Shown here in pieces: positions 11,483 through 24,804 of a stretch of DNA of 64,000 nt. Within the stretch, counting starts at the first letter, position 1, and each line of letters begins with the position of its first letter. The stretch is from assembly GCA_018894105.1 (NCBI GenBank), contig CM032122.1, forward strand, positions 32,023,404-32,087,403, in the 5' to 3' direction. The notes below the pieces were generated by a model that saw only the letters and a list, made by a program, of their open reading frames with translations, was not told the origin of the DNA and did not search any database. This DNA comes from Jacaranda mimosifolia. Taxonomy: Eukaryota > Streptophyta > Magnoliopsida > Lamiales > Bignoniaceae. A program made the position numbers and the translations under genes.

Positions 11483-14400
11483 ATCGCAGAATTTGATTTC
11501 AAAAGGAATAAAGAAGATACAAATTTTATTAAAATCAGTAATACCTATATTTGAAAATTAGAACCCCCAACCTACCCGCCTTTTCCTCTACGCGTTACGG
11601 CTGGTCAAGCAGGCGTTGACTAGCCGTTTCTTTGTACTTTCTGCATGCCTTTCCACATGCTAATATGTACAAACTACAAAAACATGGTCAACTTTCTAAT
11701 ATACTTATTATTGATTGGTCTTTGCTTTCATACTTTGTCAATCATATTATGTATTTATAAAACAAAAAATTCTTGTCAAAATGCAAATTATTGAATTTAA
11801 ACCAATCATAGTTCAAATTAATTTATTATAATATCAAACATTCCATCTCAATGATATCTTAGAGGGAATTTTAATTAATTTTATAAATAACTCCAACTAA
11901 TTGACTTCTTTTATAACTTAAATTGGTCATTCTTGCATAATGGGGATAAAATTTGAAGTTGGTAGCAGTTGCCCCATTTTAGCGTATGTAAGGGGGCGCT
12001 TGAATGTTTACGCTTAGGGTCGAAGTTGAGAATTTTTAATTTTTATTAAATATGATGAGTAGTTTTATTATTTTTAGATGATTAAAGTTTCAAATTTTAA
12101 TAAAAAATATATATATATATATACACACATATATAAATATAACTTTATATATAAACCTGAAGAGGAAGGAGATTACAACTACCAACCTTCTCCCTTATTT
12201 TGTTTTAAAACGAATAATAGGTTATAACAAAGACTCGATCTTGATGGAGTAAGGTTGGTTGAGATCTCAAATAACGAACAAAATAATATTTTCTTGTAAG
12301 AAGAATTTGTTGATAACAAGTGGACAACTAAATAAATACATAATAATTATAATCTTTTATATATAGTTAAAAATAAAATAAAATAAACTTGAACACTCAT
12401 ATAACTATTACAAACTATACTGAGTTAAATTCTACCAGATCGAATTAGGACTGATTTTTCCTATACTATTAGAGGGAAAAAGAATTAAAAAGAAAAAATG
12501 ATAGAAGAAGAAGAAGAAAGAATTACCACGTCTATGTTGACTTTAGCAATGAACATATTTTGGAGGTGCTTCGTGGAAGGAAATTAAAGTCTACGTTTTG
12601 AGTCAATTTAAATCCTTAAAAAGTAAAATTATTTGGTCCATACCCAAAAGACTGGCTACATATGTTAATGTTATGGTTGAATCTCGAAATTTGGTGGAAA
12701 TTCACCTACCACCATTCATCAATTGGAACCTCACCTTACACGGAGTCTGATTTTTTTTCTTTTTCTTTTTCTTTTTCTTTTATAAATTAGTTCTAATTAT
12801 TTAATTATTATTTCTTCTATATAATCAATATGGACCTTTTCTTTTTCAAATCGAAATCTTGAAAAAGTAAAAAAAAAATAAAAAAAAATACTTCTGTTAT
12901 TATAGAATTAAAATTATTTATCTTTAAGTGGATATATTTAATTTAATTATTATGGGGTTGTGAGAGTGAAATTTCAATTTTTAATGAATATGAGATCGAA
13001 ATACTAATAAGAATATTTTTATTAAAAATAAAAAGTTAAATTAAATTTGAAAGACGATTTGTTTAATGTAGCTTTAATTCATTTACATATTAACGCATTT
13101 AGGATTGATTATTAAGAAATTTCATTCTAAAAATTTTACCAAACAATGTGAATGTACCATATTAATCAATTCCATTATCTTATTAAAAAGGTCTTCAAAG
13201 TTACGTTAGGGTATTAGAATACGTGTGAAATATATATCATGTAAGAATAGGCTTGAATACATGCGTGTTCTACTTATATGTTATTATTTGTTATTTTAAT
13301 AATATGATAAGAATTTTTTATTTATAATTATTATCATATTTATTTATCAACCATATATTTAGTGTTGTAATTTCTTTGTGTGGAAAATACTAGAAAGCTA
13401 TGAGCTAACTGAATTTTGATGACGAAATCCTCTAATCTCTGAAGAAAAAAATAAAAATAAAAGAATTCTGGCACATAATTTATAAAAAATAACAATTGAG
13501 GACACAATATTTTCATTATTATAAAATCTTTTTTCAAATTCAAGAATTTTAATGATTAAATATTGTAATGCCCTATAAAAAATAAAACTACCTAATTCTG
13601 GCACGGAATCTATCCGAAATTATAACTGAGGACGCATCATTTCACAATCACAATTTGTCCCATGGTAACATCTCAATCAATTCCTCATATATAGGCTAAT
13701 TATTATAATCAATCTAAAATATATCCTTGTCTTCTAACATTTGTACGTATTATAGGAAAGACAAAAAGTGATTATCATACCTTATCATGGAAATTAAGGA
13801 CCCATTACATATTTAAATGATATTCGTATGAACAATTTTAAATATTTAATTTTGTACTGATTATGAACAAATTGTCAAGTATATGAAAACAAAACAATTT
13901 TTTTTTATTATATTTTATAATAGAAAGAAGCCAAAATCATTCAAGTTGCTTTAATTATCTTATTAACTTTTGTAGTTTAATACTGCTACAAGTGGTTTTT
14001 TAATTCGCATTCAATTTTAAAAATATATCTCAGATCATCCCTAACATTAAAGATATATTTCAAATATAATACGGACCAATGTTGAAAATTAATTGACCCA
14101 GAAATTTTGAGATAGAAAAAATAGTAAATACATTTCGAATATTTTATGGACAAATTTTGAAAATTAATCCACTCTTTGTGATTTTAAATCGAGTAATTTT
14201 CAGATAAAAAAAATAGAGATCTATTATAGTACTTCTCAAAGAATAATTATTATAAGTACCGGATTAAGAAAATATCAAGATGGGAATTGATCAATATGAA
14301 TTTTGCATTGTATTAATATGTTGTGACCCGTACTATTCTATACTTTTTAAAAATATGGCAGAGTAAGTAAATTCTACGAAAAACAATTGAAGAAATGCCA

Positions 14401-15169
14401 TCCTAATAATTAATAATAATGAATCCATGCTTTAATGATTGATTATTAAAATGATGAGAATTTTTTTAGTATTTCTTTCATTGAAATTTAAGAATAAAAT
14501 ATAATTTTGATAATTTATATATAATTAATTTAAATTATACAAATACAAAGTCTTTCAGTTTACGTCACCAAATGTAGTAGCTATAAGATCAATGTGTAAA
14601 ATAGAAAAATTTCTTGAATTTAGTATATAATAAGACCGGTCTTCAAGATAGAAAAATATGCTGAGGTAATCAGTCCCTTGACCTAAATACTAAATCTGAA
14701 TTCAAGAATAGACCTAAGGGACTTTTGAGTGTTAATTTGGCCAAAATGTGACAGAATACTGCTATAGTTTTTTTTTAAATATATATATATATTTATAACA
14801 ATCTAAACCAATAATTTATTAATATTTCATAATTAAATAAATGTCGAACTACAAGATCCGACATAATTTTAAAATATCAGAAATTTTAATCAATTTCTAT
14901 TTAGGACTATCATATTTTTAGCTCAATAACTGCATAGAGCAGTAGACTTCCTATTTTATTTCTTCCTTTGGAAAGAATAAACAATTTAGAAAAAATTCAA
15001 GGATATTCACAATACAAGTAGAAGTAAGGAAGATGAAAACAGTCGTCTTTCACTTTATTTCTATCGAGAAGACGTGATAAAGCTTTTATTATCAATCGAA
15101 AGACTTAATATTAGTTAGGTCAAGTTTCAATATTGAATTAGTCATTTATTTCTCACATATATTATTTCT

Positions 15170-15277
<108 letters not shown>

Positions 15278-15459
15278 TCAAGATTTAACATTTTTTGAAA
15301 AATCATTCAAATAGCCACTTAACTTTGCCTCCCACTCCATCAACACTTGTTCCAGCAATATCATAGTCCACCACCATGGATAAATCCAAATGGTCTGGCA
15401 AATGTGCAAGAGAGAAAAAAAAAAGGTGAGCATTTGGATTTTAACTAAAAATACTACAA

Positions 15460-17740
15460 CTTGTTTTTAATGAAAAAAAAAGGCCAAATGGGGCAAGATA
15501 AAAAATAAAGCAACTTGAGTTTATGTAATATCTCAAGTCACATAAATTAAAATTCACATTAAACTAACTAAGATCCCCCAAGGAAGTGTTTTTCCCCCTT
15601 GTTTGGATAAAAGAAAAAAAAAAATAGTTTGGCCCATTCATTTAATAATCCTTTTGATCGTGCCTGAAAGAGTATGGAATATTTTGGATTGGTCCATAAT
15701 TATTACCTAAGAGGCAAATTTATCGTCAAAATTCTTTCTAGAGACATGAACATCATTAGAGTTTCTTATTGTTATGGAATATTCAAATTGCTTTGTAATT
15801 ATTGTTTATTAAATTAAAATTGTTATGGCTTTGATTAATCGATTGTGTACTAGATCTAGAGCACCGAAATTATCTAAATTATATTTTAAATTTGCATAAT
15901 TGAGCAACCTAACTATTAAGACTGTCTAAAAAGTATACTGTCTCTTTTTAGGCATGATCATAAAAATTTTTGTTAGTGCGAATTTCGTATTGATTCATCG
16001 TCACTTGATAAATATGTTATTACGATTCCATCAAAATATTAATTACAAGCACATTCACATTGAGAAATCGAATGTTTGCAAATATGATTAAATTAAAATC
16101 CATATCATTTGAACTACCATATTAATCGTCCAAGAGAGAGGTGGGTAGAACTCGGGAGTGTCCAAAAATCTCCCTATCTCTACTAATTGAACAATTTCTC
16201 CAACAATAAGTGATACTGAATAAACCATTTTTGCAAAGATAGTAAATAATTAATTCACTAACTAAACTTTCAGCTCTTAATTTGTAAAAAGTCTTTTTAT
16301 GGCAACTCATTTGTCAATTTGTGAGAAAAGGAAAAGAAAAAAATCATATTAGAAATATAAATAATTGTATTTCTAACATGTATATATACACACATATTAT
16401 ATATATATATATAACACTACCCGTATAATGAAGTGGCTGGTCAGAGCAGCCATTCCCTCCATTGACCAAATTCCTCTATATAAATTCAATGCAGTTTATA
16501 AAATTCGGATTTACAAAATTATTAAACATGATATTGCAAGTATTATCAGTTTTTTTTTCCCTTGTTGTTGTTGGTGTGTGTGGGGGGGGTGTGGGGGGAG
16601 TTGAAATTTATTTTATTTCCCCAAAAATATAGGCTATGTGAAATTAATAATGCAGATGGATACCTACAACTTGTGCTTTGTGTGAAAGCAAACTCCAATT
16701 GGAGCAAGATCAAAAGTAAAGCAACTTGTGTCTCTGTAACATCTTAAGTGCACAAACATTCACATTAAATAAACTAAGACCCCCAAGTGGGCTTTTTTAT
16801 TTTTGTATCTTTATAAAGTAAAATAAATAAATAAATGAAAGAAAACTCACAGTATTTTTTCATCGCTGTAAATATTTGAATTGAATTGTACATATTGCTG
16901 ATAAATTTGTTACTAATAATCTTTTTAGATATAAATATAGAAGTCCTTTATTATTATAAATTGCTTGAATTGATTTATAATTTTTTATCAAAGAGGAAAT
17001 TCATCATCATGATTCCTCCTTTTGGATGTGGTTATTTGCTATAAAACATTGAACACATTCCAAGTTATTATTCAAAAGATAAATTTATTGTTGTCATCCT
17101 CACCAAAATATCATATAGAAGAACCTCCATACTAAAAGGATAAAGACCAACCCATTTTCGTTAAGAAAAGAATTGAAAGATTTAAAAGTTAAAAATATAG
17201 TATCACTGTTGAAATAAGAAAATGGTACTTTTTATCATGAAAAATTGGAGAATATAGGCTAAAGAAAATTAGGATAATTGAGTTATTTATTTATATATAA
17301 TTAAAAAAATATGAGACATGATGTGCGGAAAGTAAAATATGGAGTGTAAATATCCATGGATATTCAAACATTATTAAATTAGAACCCATGACTTTCTTAG
17401 TGGAATAATCAGTTAAATTAATTGAACTTATTATATTATCAACCCTCAAAAAGTTTGTTAGGACTTGGGAATCTTCTTCCCAATATTGATTAAACAATTT
17501 CCGACAATAAGTAATGAATAAAAACTATTATTTTGCCAATACAGTCAACAATTAATTCACTGACTAAAGTTTCAGCACTTAATCAATTATACCTCAATTA
17601 AAAAACCATTTATGGGAAATACTTTTTGTCAATTTGTGAAAAAGTTTCTACGTACTTGCAATAATACACACACACACACACACACATATCTATATCTATC
17701 TATATATATATGTATATATATACTCCCATGATGAAATGGC
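15460..17740. repeat. Diverged tandem duplication upstream of RBOHD
   Basis: Two collinear copies cover about 15,460-16,440 and 16,660-17,740. Matching landmarks include AAAGCAACTTG (15,507 and 16,718), CACATTAAA..AACTAAGA..CCC, ACAATTTCTCC/ACAATTTCC with ACAATAAG (about 16,190 and 17,495), AATTAATTCACT followed by TTTCAGC, TTTGTCAATTTGTGA, and an AC/TA microsatellite before a GATGAAATGG/AATGAAGTGG motif. The offset grows from about 1.21 to 1.32 kb, so indels have accumulated since duplication. The second copy ends about 350 bp before the RBOHD start. Confidence 0.7.
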
Positions 17741-17904
17741 CATTTCGCTCTGTATACAAATCAAGGAAAAGGGGTTGTAGACTTACTTGGTAAGAAGGGA
17801 GGGAAGAAACCAAGTATAGTGTAAGAAAAAGAAAGAGAGAAAGTCTCTGCATTTCCACATAATTTTTCTGTAACTTACTCTCAATAATCAGCTTTCCTCC
17901 TCAT

Positions 17905-17911
17905 TATATAG
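17905..17911 (+). promoter_or_regulatory. Candidate TATA box of RBOHD
   Basis: TATATAG sits about 174 bp before the start codon, after a pyrimidine-rich stretch. It would place transcription start near 17,935 and give a leader of about 150 nt. It was chosen by position only; other TA-rich runs near 17,700 are microsatellite. Confidence 0.4.
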
Positions 17912-18084
17912 CAGAAAAATGTTGTAACCAAGAAACCCACTCAACAACTCCCACTTGTCTTTTCTCTTTTAGCTTTTTTCATCAGTTTTCAGCGTTTCTA
18001 TCAGCTTAAGGTTGTCAGAAATTCATCCATTTGTTGTTTCATTTGCTTTTGATAAGTTATTGGACGTGGTTTCTTGGATTCCAA

Positions 18085-21000
18085 ATGCACAACCCGGGTA
18101 ATAATCACCAGCACCGCCACTCCGACACGGAGGTAGTCGGTGCCAGTGGCGGCGGGGACAGGACGTCGTTCAGTGGACCCTTGAGTGGGCCATTGAACAA
18201 GAGGGGCGCCGGCGGGAAGAAGAGTGCCCGTTTCACCCTCCCTGACAACTCCACGACGGCGCCTGCCTCCGCCTCCGCCAATGACTACGTGGAGATCACC
18301 CTCGACGTGCGGGAAGATTCGGTGGCGGTTCACAGTGTTAAGACCACCGGCGGCGGCGAGGTGGAGGACCCCGAGCTGACCCTGCTCGCCAGAGGCCTTG
18401 AAAAGAAGGCTTCATTCGGATCCTCTCTGGCGAGAAATGCTTCATCTAGAATTAAGCAGGTATCGCAAGAGCTGAAGCGTTTGGCTTCTCTCACGCGCCG
18501 CCCTCAGCCGATGGGGAGATTTGATAGGACAAAATCTGCCGCCGCGCATGCGCTCAAGGGACTCAAGTTTATCAGCAAGACAGATGGTGGCGCCGCCTGG
18601 GCCAGGGTAGAGAAGCGGTTCGATGAGCTTACATCCACCACCAATGGGTTGCTCCCTCGTTCACTCTTCGGCGAATGCATTGGTAAAAAACTTAAACTAC
18701 ATTACATACAAATTTCTAAACTACCAACACCTAATTTCTTTGTATCAAAATTTAAGCCACTTCTAATTTACTCTTTTGATTCATTATATTCAAGAACGTA
18801 AATCTTATGTTATGTATATAGGCATGAATAAGGAGTCTAAGGCGTTTGCCGGTGAACTTTTTGACGCCCTTGCCCGAAGGAGGAACATCTCCGGCGACTC
18901 CATCACTAAAGCACAGCTAAAAGATTTCTGGGACCAGATTGCTGATCAAAGTTTCGATTCTCGGCTTCAAACTTTCTTCGACATGTAAATTTTCATTATT
19001 GTTATCATCTTGATCATAATCATAAAAAACTTATAGTTCTTCGCCTTTAATTCCGATTCTAAATGCAGGGTTGATAAAGATGCAGATGGTAGAATCACCG
19101 AAGAAGAAGTCAGAGAGGTGTGTATATATATAGTTTAGTGCATTTGGGAGATTATTTTAATCTGTAACTAGGCTATAAGCTGACTAGTTTGGGATACTAT
19201 AATCTTTGTGCAGATTATTAGCTTGAGTGCTTCTGCAAATAAGCTGTCCAACATCCAGAAGCAGGCCGATGAATATGCAAGACTAATCATGGAGGAATTA
19301 GACCCCAACAACCTCGGCTACATTATGGTAACTCAAAAATCAAGAATCTGGCAAATAATTTTCAAGAATTTGGATCTAATCATACTATCATAATGCAACA
19401 GATAGAGAACTTGGAGATGCTTTTGCTGCAAGGCCCCGGCCAGTCGGTTAGAGGGGGAGGCGAAAGCCGGAATCTGAGCAAAATGCTGAGTGAAAAGCTT
19501 AAGCCAACAGAGGACCACCCTTTGAAGAGATGGTACAGAGATTTTAAGTACTTTTTGATGGACAATTGGCAGAGGGTTTGGGTAATGACATTGTGGATTG
19601 GAGTTATGGCTGGCCTTTTTGCTTATAAATATGTGCAGTATAGAAACAGATCTGCTTTTCGTGTGATGGGTCACTGCGTGTGCATGGCCAAGGGCGCTGC
19701 CGAGACTTTGAAGCTGAATATGGCGCTGATTTTGCTGCCGGTTTGCCGGAATACTATTACATGGCTTAGGAATAAGACCAGACTAGGAGTGGCTGTTCCA
19801 TTTGATGACAATCTCAATTTCCACAAAGTGAGTTTGGACCTTTCATTCTGGCTTTATTTTTTTTGTTGGAAATTCTTGTGTGGTCTTTTGTTGCATTAAA
19901 TTGGGTTGTGAATTTTTCCCAAAGGACTAATCTAGTTTGGACAAAAGCTTACATTTTTTGGTGGTAGGTGGGAATGTGAATGTTTGAAGTAGGATTTGTG
20001 ACCTTATCTGATTCTTGTGCTGCGTACAGAGGATGTTTGGGGAAGTATATCTAAAAGATCTTATAAGATGTTAGATTTCATTTTATAAACAAACTGATTA
20101 TATAAAATATTAGTGATGACAATTTTAATTATAGGCAGAATTAAAGAAGTTTGTTAAAATTTTAAAAATAAATTAAGAACTCCTTACTTTCTTTATAAAA
20201 ACATACAAGATTTTAATATCTCTTTCTATGAACTTATAAGTTTTTATATTAAAAATTTTACCAAAAACTTTATGGTATCTTATAAACCCTCACATGTATT
20301 GTAAGATGTTTCGAGTAACTTATAAGTTCATCCAAACACCCTCTTAATTAAAGAAAAATGCTATACACAAACATTGTTTGTTCCTCGTATTCTAACATAA
20401 TCAAAGAACCATGTGTGGCAAAAGCCTTATGTTTTTGTGCCATTTTCTTGTAGGTGATTGCTGTGGCAATTGCATTAGGGGTTGGAATACATGGGATAAG
20501 CCATTTGGCTTGTGATTTCCCTCGACTTCTGAATGCGAGTCCAAAAAAGTATGAGCCCATGGAGGACTTCTTTGGGGATCAACCAACAAGCTATTGGCAT
20601 TTTGTGAAGGGATGGGAAGGTGTGACAGGAATTGTCATGGTGGTTCTAATGTCTATCGCCTTCACACTTGCATCCCCATGGTTTAGGAGAAACAGAGTGA
20701 ATCTTCCCAAACCCTTGAACAAACTCACAGGGTTCAATGCCTTTTGGTACTCGCACCACTTATTCATTATTGTCTATAGCCTCCTCATTATTCATGGCAT
20801 CAAGCTTTATTTGACTCATGAATGGTACAAGAAAACGGTTCGTATATATACTTTGTCCCTTGACTGGATTTAGCTGTATATGTCTATTTTTATTTTCATT
20901 GTCGTTGAAAAAAAATGTTTGATCTTCAGACATGGATGTATTTGGCGGTCCCAATTGTACTCTATGCTGGTGAAAGATTGATCAGGGCATTCAGGTCTAG

Positions 21001-24000
21001 CATCAAGGCCGTCAAAATTCTTAAGGTAAGAATAACAGTTAAATTCTTAAGCCATGTATGTGACATATGTGTTTCTCAATTGATTTAAAAATATGAGAAA
21101 TGTTTTCTTGCCGAGATTCTTAAGGTAAATACAATGTTAGATTTTCAAGTCATGCATCTGATGTCATACTCGTGATTCTCGACTAACTTGAAAATATGAA
21201 AAATATGTTTTTTACTGAGATTCTTAAAGTAAATGCAATGTTAGTTTTTAAGTCATTTATCTTATGGCACATGTGTGTTTCTTGACTAACTTAGAAATAC
21301 AAGAAGTTTTTTCTTGTCAATATTTTAAGATAAATACGACCTTAAATATTTTTACATCGTGTCCTTGTTGACATATGCGTATTTCTCTATTAATCCAAAA
21401 ATACAAGAAGTGTTTTCTTTCCAAAATTTTTAAGATAAATGTAATGTTAAATTTTCAAATCACATACCTATCCAAAACATACAAGAAGTGTGTTTCCTAC
21501 GAAGCTCTCATCAGTACTTATGGACATGCATTGTTTTGGGAATTGAAGGTGGCTGTGTACCCCGGAAATGTGCTAGCACTGCACATGTCTAAGCCTCAAG
21601 GATTCAAATACAAAAGTGGGCAATACATTTTTGTCAACTGCGCAGCTGTTTCTCCATTCGAATGGTAGGTAGCCCTTTATATAAAATATATTATACTACA
21701 ATAAAATATTACAACAGTAATATGGATCCATTAACCCTTTCTTATCCATTATTAGTGCTTAATATTTTTACATTATCATTAATCAATGGCATAATCATGT
21801 GGAAAACGCATCATGACATGCAAATTGATGTTGTTTTATGTTGAGATAATTACAATTAAGTGGCCCACTTAATGCAGGCACCCTTTTTCCATTACTTCAG
21901 CACCTATGGATGATTATGTGAGTGTTCACATTAGGACACTTGGTGATTGGACTAGACAACTTAAAGCTGTTTTCTCTGAGGTAAATTTCCTTAATCAAAG
22001 ACCTAAAATATGTCCCTTGTTCCAAAATTATGATGTTATTTTTACTTGATGTGGAGTTTTTTTTATAAGATTCGCAAACGTATAAATTTTGTATAATTTG
22101 AAAAATCAGTAGTGTAGTGTCGTTATTTTAATTGAGATAATAGTTTTGAAAAATAATATCCTCAAATATATTTTACTGTCCAAGATTACGATGTTATTTT
22201 GACTTGAGATGAAATTTTTCACAAGGGTCAAAAAGTAGAAATTTTATCTATTGTTGTATTATTGTCCTTAAACATAATAATTGAAAGTTAGTAGTGCAGC
22301 AAAAATAGTACTTCTAAAACAAAATTTTATTTTGAAACGTAAAGAAAAAATAATAATCGTGACAATATATATCATTATAGATAGATGGAACTTTCAAAGG
22401 TCGACTTTGATAGAATTGATTCATATGGTGGGTAATTATTGATATGATGGTTACTATATCAACTTTATCAAATTATGATCCTTAAGCTTGACATTTAGAA
22501 TGAAACGTGTCTTATTTTATTGTACTAAGTAAATTATTGTTGTAATAATCCTACACAAATGCAATTTTGTGATAGGTTGTGTCTGGACTGTCTCCTACTA
22601 ATGTGGGTTAGTGCTCATTGTTTTTGGTCTCTGTTAGGTTTGTCAGCCCCCACCCACTGGAAAAAGTGGGCTCCTTAGAGCTGATTGCTTGCAAGGAGAG
22701 AATAATCCCAAGTAAGTCCATTTCCAACTTCTTATTACAGGGTAAATACTTTAATATATTTATTCATTCATTGTATCTTGGATGGACCATTCAATGAATT
22801 ATTGAACATTAATTCCTAAAAAAATTGCAAGAAACTGACAAGTGAAAGGCTATTCTTTAGAAAAATTATCATTGATGATGGTCATTTTGGTTTCCCCTAG
22901 ATAAGGACATGTGATGAGCCCATGAAAAAATTGACTTTGATGGATCATCTAATTGGACCCGTAAAATTTTAATTTGTACTATATATGGAGCATTAAAATT
23001 TTAATGGTGTATTTGTAATTGAGTTGATAAAATTAATGACAAAATAGTACTTTTTTTTCTTTTTTCTATTTGTAATTCTTTTTCTATTAAATTATCTATT
23101 TGTTTCTTTTTTATTCAATTATTTTATTTCATCTTAACTTTTTTCTTTGATTTGTCCTAAAAATTCAAATAGTATTATATGAAAAGTAAACAAATATTTT
23201 ATTTAATTCACACTAAAAATATTTTAGCGTATGCATGGAGCGTATCAAAATTAGTAGTAAATTATAAAGGTTCAGAAGATCTCAATTGAACTCAATTAAT
23301 AGGATTTGAAGCTCAGCCTCTTGAATATAGAACATATAATGGGAAATCACAATTGGCTTTTTCATTTTTTATATACGCTATCTTATTATTTGTTTGAAAG
23401 ACATAGTGAATCTTCTAAAGAAAGAGGAATTGAAGCAATTTTTCTGGAGTTTAGACAAATTTATATTGTTCATTACAAAGGTGAGAACTCACGTTCGGTT
23501 GAATTTACCATCTCCCTTGAGGATCTATATTTGAATCCTTTTGACATTTTTAATAATAGTTATGCATGTTACCTATCACACAGCTTCCCTAAAGTGTTGA
23601 TTGATGGTCCATATGGAGCACCAACACAAGACTACAAGGACTATGACGTGGTGCTATTAGTGGGACTAGGCATCGGCGCGACTCCCATGATCAGCGTCGT
23701 CAAGGACATCGTCAACAACATGAAAGCAATGGAGGAGGAAGAAAACGCTTTGGAGGAGGGAACCGACAACGAACCACCGCCGCCCTCCGCAATGCCTAAA
23801 CGAAAGACGGGATCGGGAAGTGATCGACACGAGTTTAGGACAAGGAGGGCATACTTCTATTGGGTGACTAGAGAACAAGGTTCCTTTGATTGGTTTAAGG
23901 GTGTGATGAATGAGGTGGCTGAAATGGATCACAAGGGAGTAATAGAGATGCACAATTATTGCACCAGTGTTTATGAAGAAGGGGATGCCCGTTCTGCTCT

Positions 24001-24804
24001 AATTGCTATGCTTCAATCTATCAACCATGCCAAGAATGGAGTGGACATTGTCTCCGGCACTAGGGTCAAGTCTCACTTTGCTAAGCCTAATTGGAGGACC
24101 GTCTACAAGAGAATTGCACTTAATCATCCTAATGCAAGAGTTGGTAAGTTCCTAAAATCAACCCCACTAATGCATTTTAGTTGTCCAAACTTCTATTTTC
24201 TTGCATTCATGCATATCAAATCCAATATATCATTTCACTAACAGAGAAATTATTTATTTATTTTGTCAAAATAAATTATTTCACTAATAGAGCCAACTCC
24301 TTTTTTTTTTTTGTAGAAACTTTTATAATGGAATATATTATATTTGTACATTTCAAGGTGTCTCGACACTATTTTCAACAAACATTTCACTAGTAAATTA
24401 AATTATTTTTTCTTTTCTTTTATCAAAATTTTTATTTTGAAACATATTACGCTCATACATCTCAACGTGTGTGATACTTTGCCTAGAGATCATTTTCCCT
24501 ATCGGGCCAACTATATTTCTACTTTTGAATCTTCAACTACTTTATCATTCTACCAAAGTTGGAAGAGACAAGTGTTATTGGTTATACTTTTTGTTTGAAG
24601 TTGATAGCTAGGAAATTAATGTGCTACACTTATCTTTGAATTATTTGTTACTCATCAAGAAAAATAAAACTCCATGTATTGTTCACATTTGCAGGAGTGT
24701 TCTACTGTGGGGCACCACCACCAGTCAAAGAGCTAAAACAGCTAGCCTCTGATTTTTCTCACAAGACCTCCACCAAATTTGAATTCCACAAAGAAAACTT
24801 TTGA
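18085..24804 (+). CDS. RBOHD: RBOHD-type respiratory burst NADPH oxidase (12 exons, 930 aa)
   Basis: Plasma-membrane oxidase that moves electrons from cytosolic NADPH through FAD and two hemes to apoplastic oxygen, producing superoxide in immunity and calcium signalling. Exons: 18,085-18,682; 18,822-18,984; 19,069-19,117; 19,214-19,327; 19,402-19,827; 20,454-20,837; 20,930-21,025; 21,549-21,664; 21,878-21,980; 22,638-22,711; 23,584-24,143; 24,695-24,804. All phases agree. The regulatory N-terminus has a Ser-rich FSGPLSGPL segment; EF-hand loops are [12 protein letters not shown] (256-267) and a degenerate one at 300-311. The ferric-reductase core has heme ligand candidates H449/H463 and H551/H564, with the 14- and 13-residue spacings known from gp91phox. 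FAD motif HPFSITSAP is at 650-658, NADPH motifs GPYGAP (716) and GLGIGATPM (735-743), and CGAPPP (899). It ends HKENF, as complete plant RBOHs do. The ATG precedes an Asn/His-rich start typical of D-type RBOH. Confidence 0.95.
20028..20344. mobile_element. MITE in RBOHD intron 5
   Basis: Ends are inverted repeats: AGAGGATGTTTGG on the left and CCAAACACCCTCT on the right, with subterminal CTTATAAG-type sequence on both sides. This 317-bp element fills about half of intron 5 and has no coding capacity. The GGTGTTTGG..CTTATAAG pattern is common in plant MITEs; the superfamily is not settled because no clean target duplication was seen. Confidence 0.7.
21014..21500 (+). repeat. Tandem repeat in RBOHD intron 7 containing the splice-donor junction
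   Basis: Five units of about 99-105 bp start at the exon 7 end (ATTCTTAAG|GTAAG, donor GT at 21,026-21,027). The junction-like start recurs as ATTCTTAAGGTAAAT (GT at 21,125), ATTCTTAAAGTAAAT (GT at 21,229), ATTTTAAGATAAAT (about 21,329) and TTTTTAAGATAAAT (about 21,434). Units also share AATGTTA..TTTTCAAGTCAT, GACATATG and ATACAAGAAGTGTTTTCTT. Only the first three retain a GT. Confidence 0.75.

Noticed and set aside
17919..17927. ATG-TTG-TAA mini upstream frame before RBOHD
   Set aside because: It lies upstream of the transcription start predicted from the TATA box at 17,905, so it is probably not in the mRNA.
18001..18333. 110-codon antisense frame over RBOHD exon 1
   Set aside because: Shadow of the GC-rich coding strand; no independent support.
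23306..23583. Open frame continuing upstream of RBOHD exon 11
   Set aside because: Family alignment and phase place the acceptor at 23,582-23,583 (NNP followed by [11 protein letters not shown] when joined to exon 10); the upstream frame is intron read-through.
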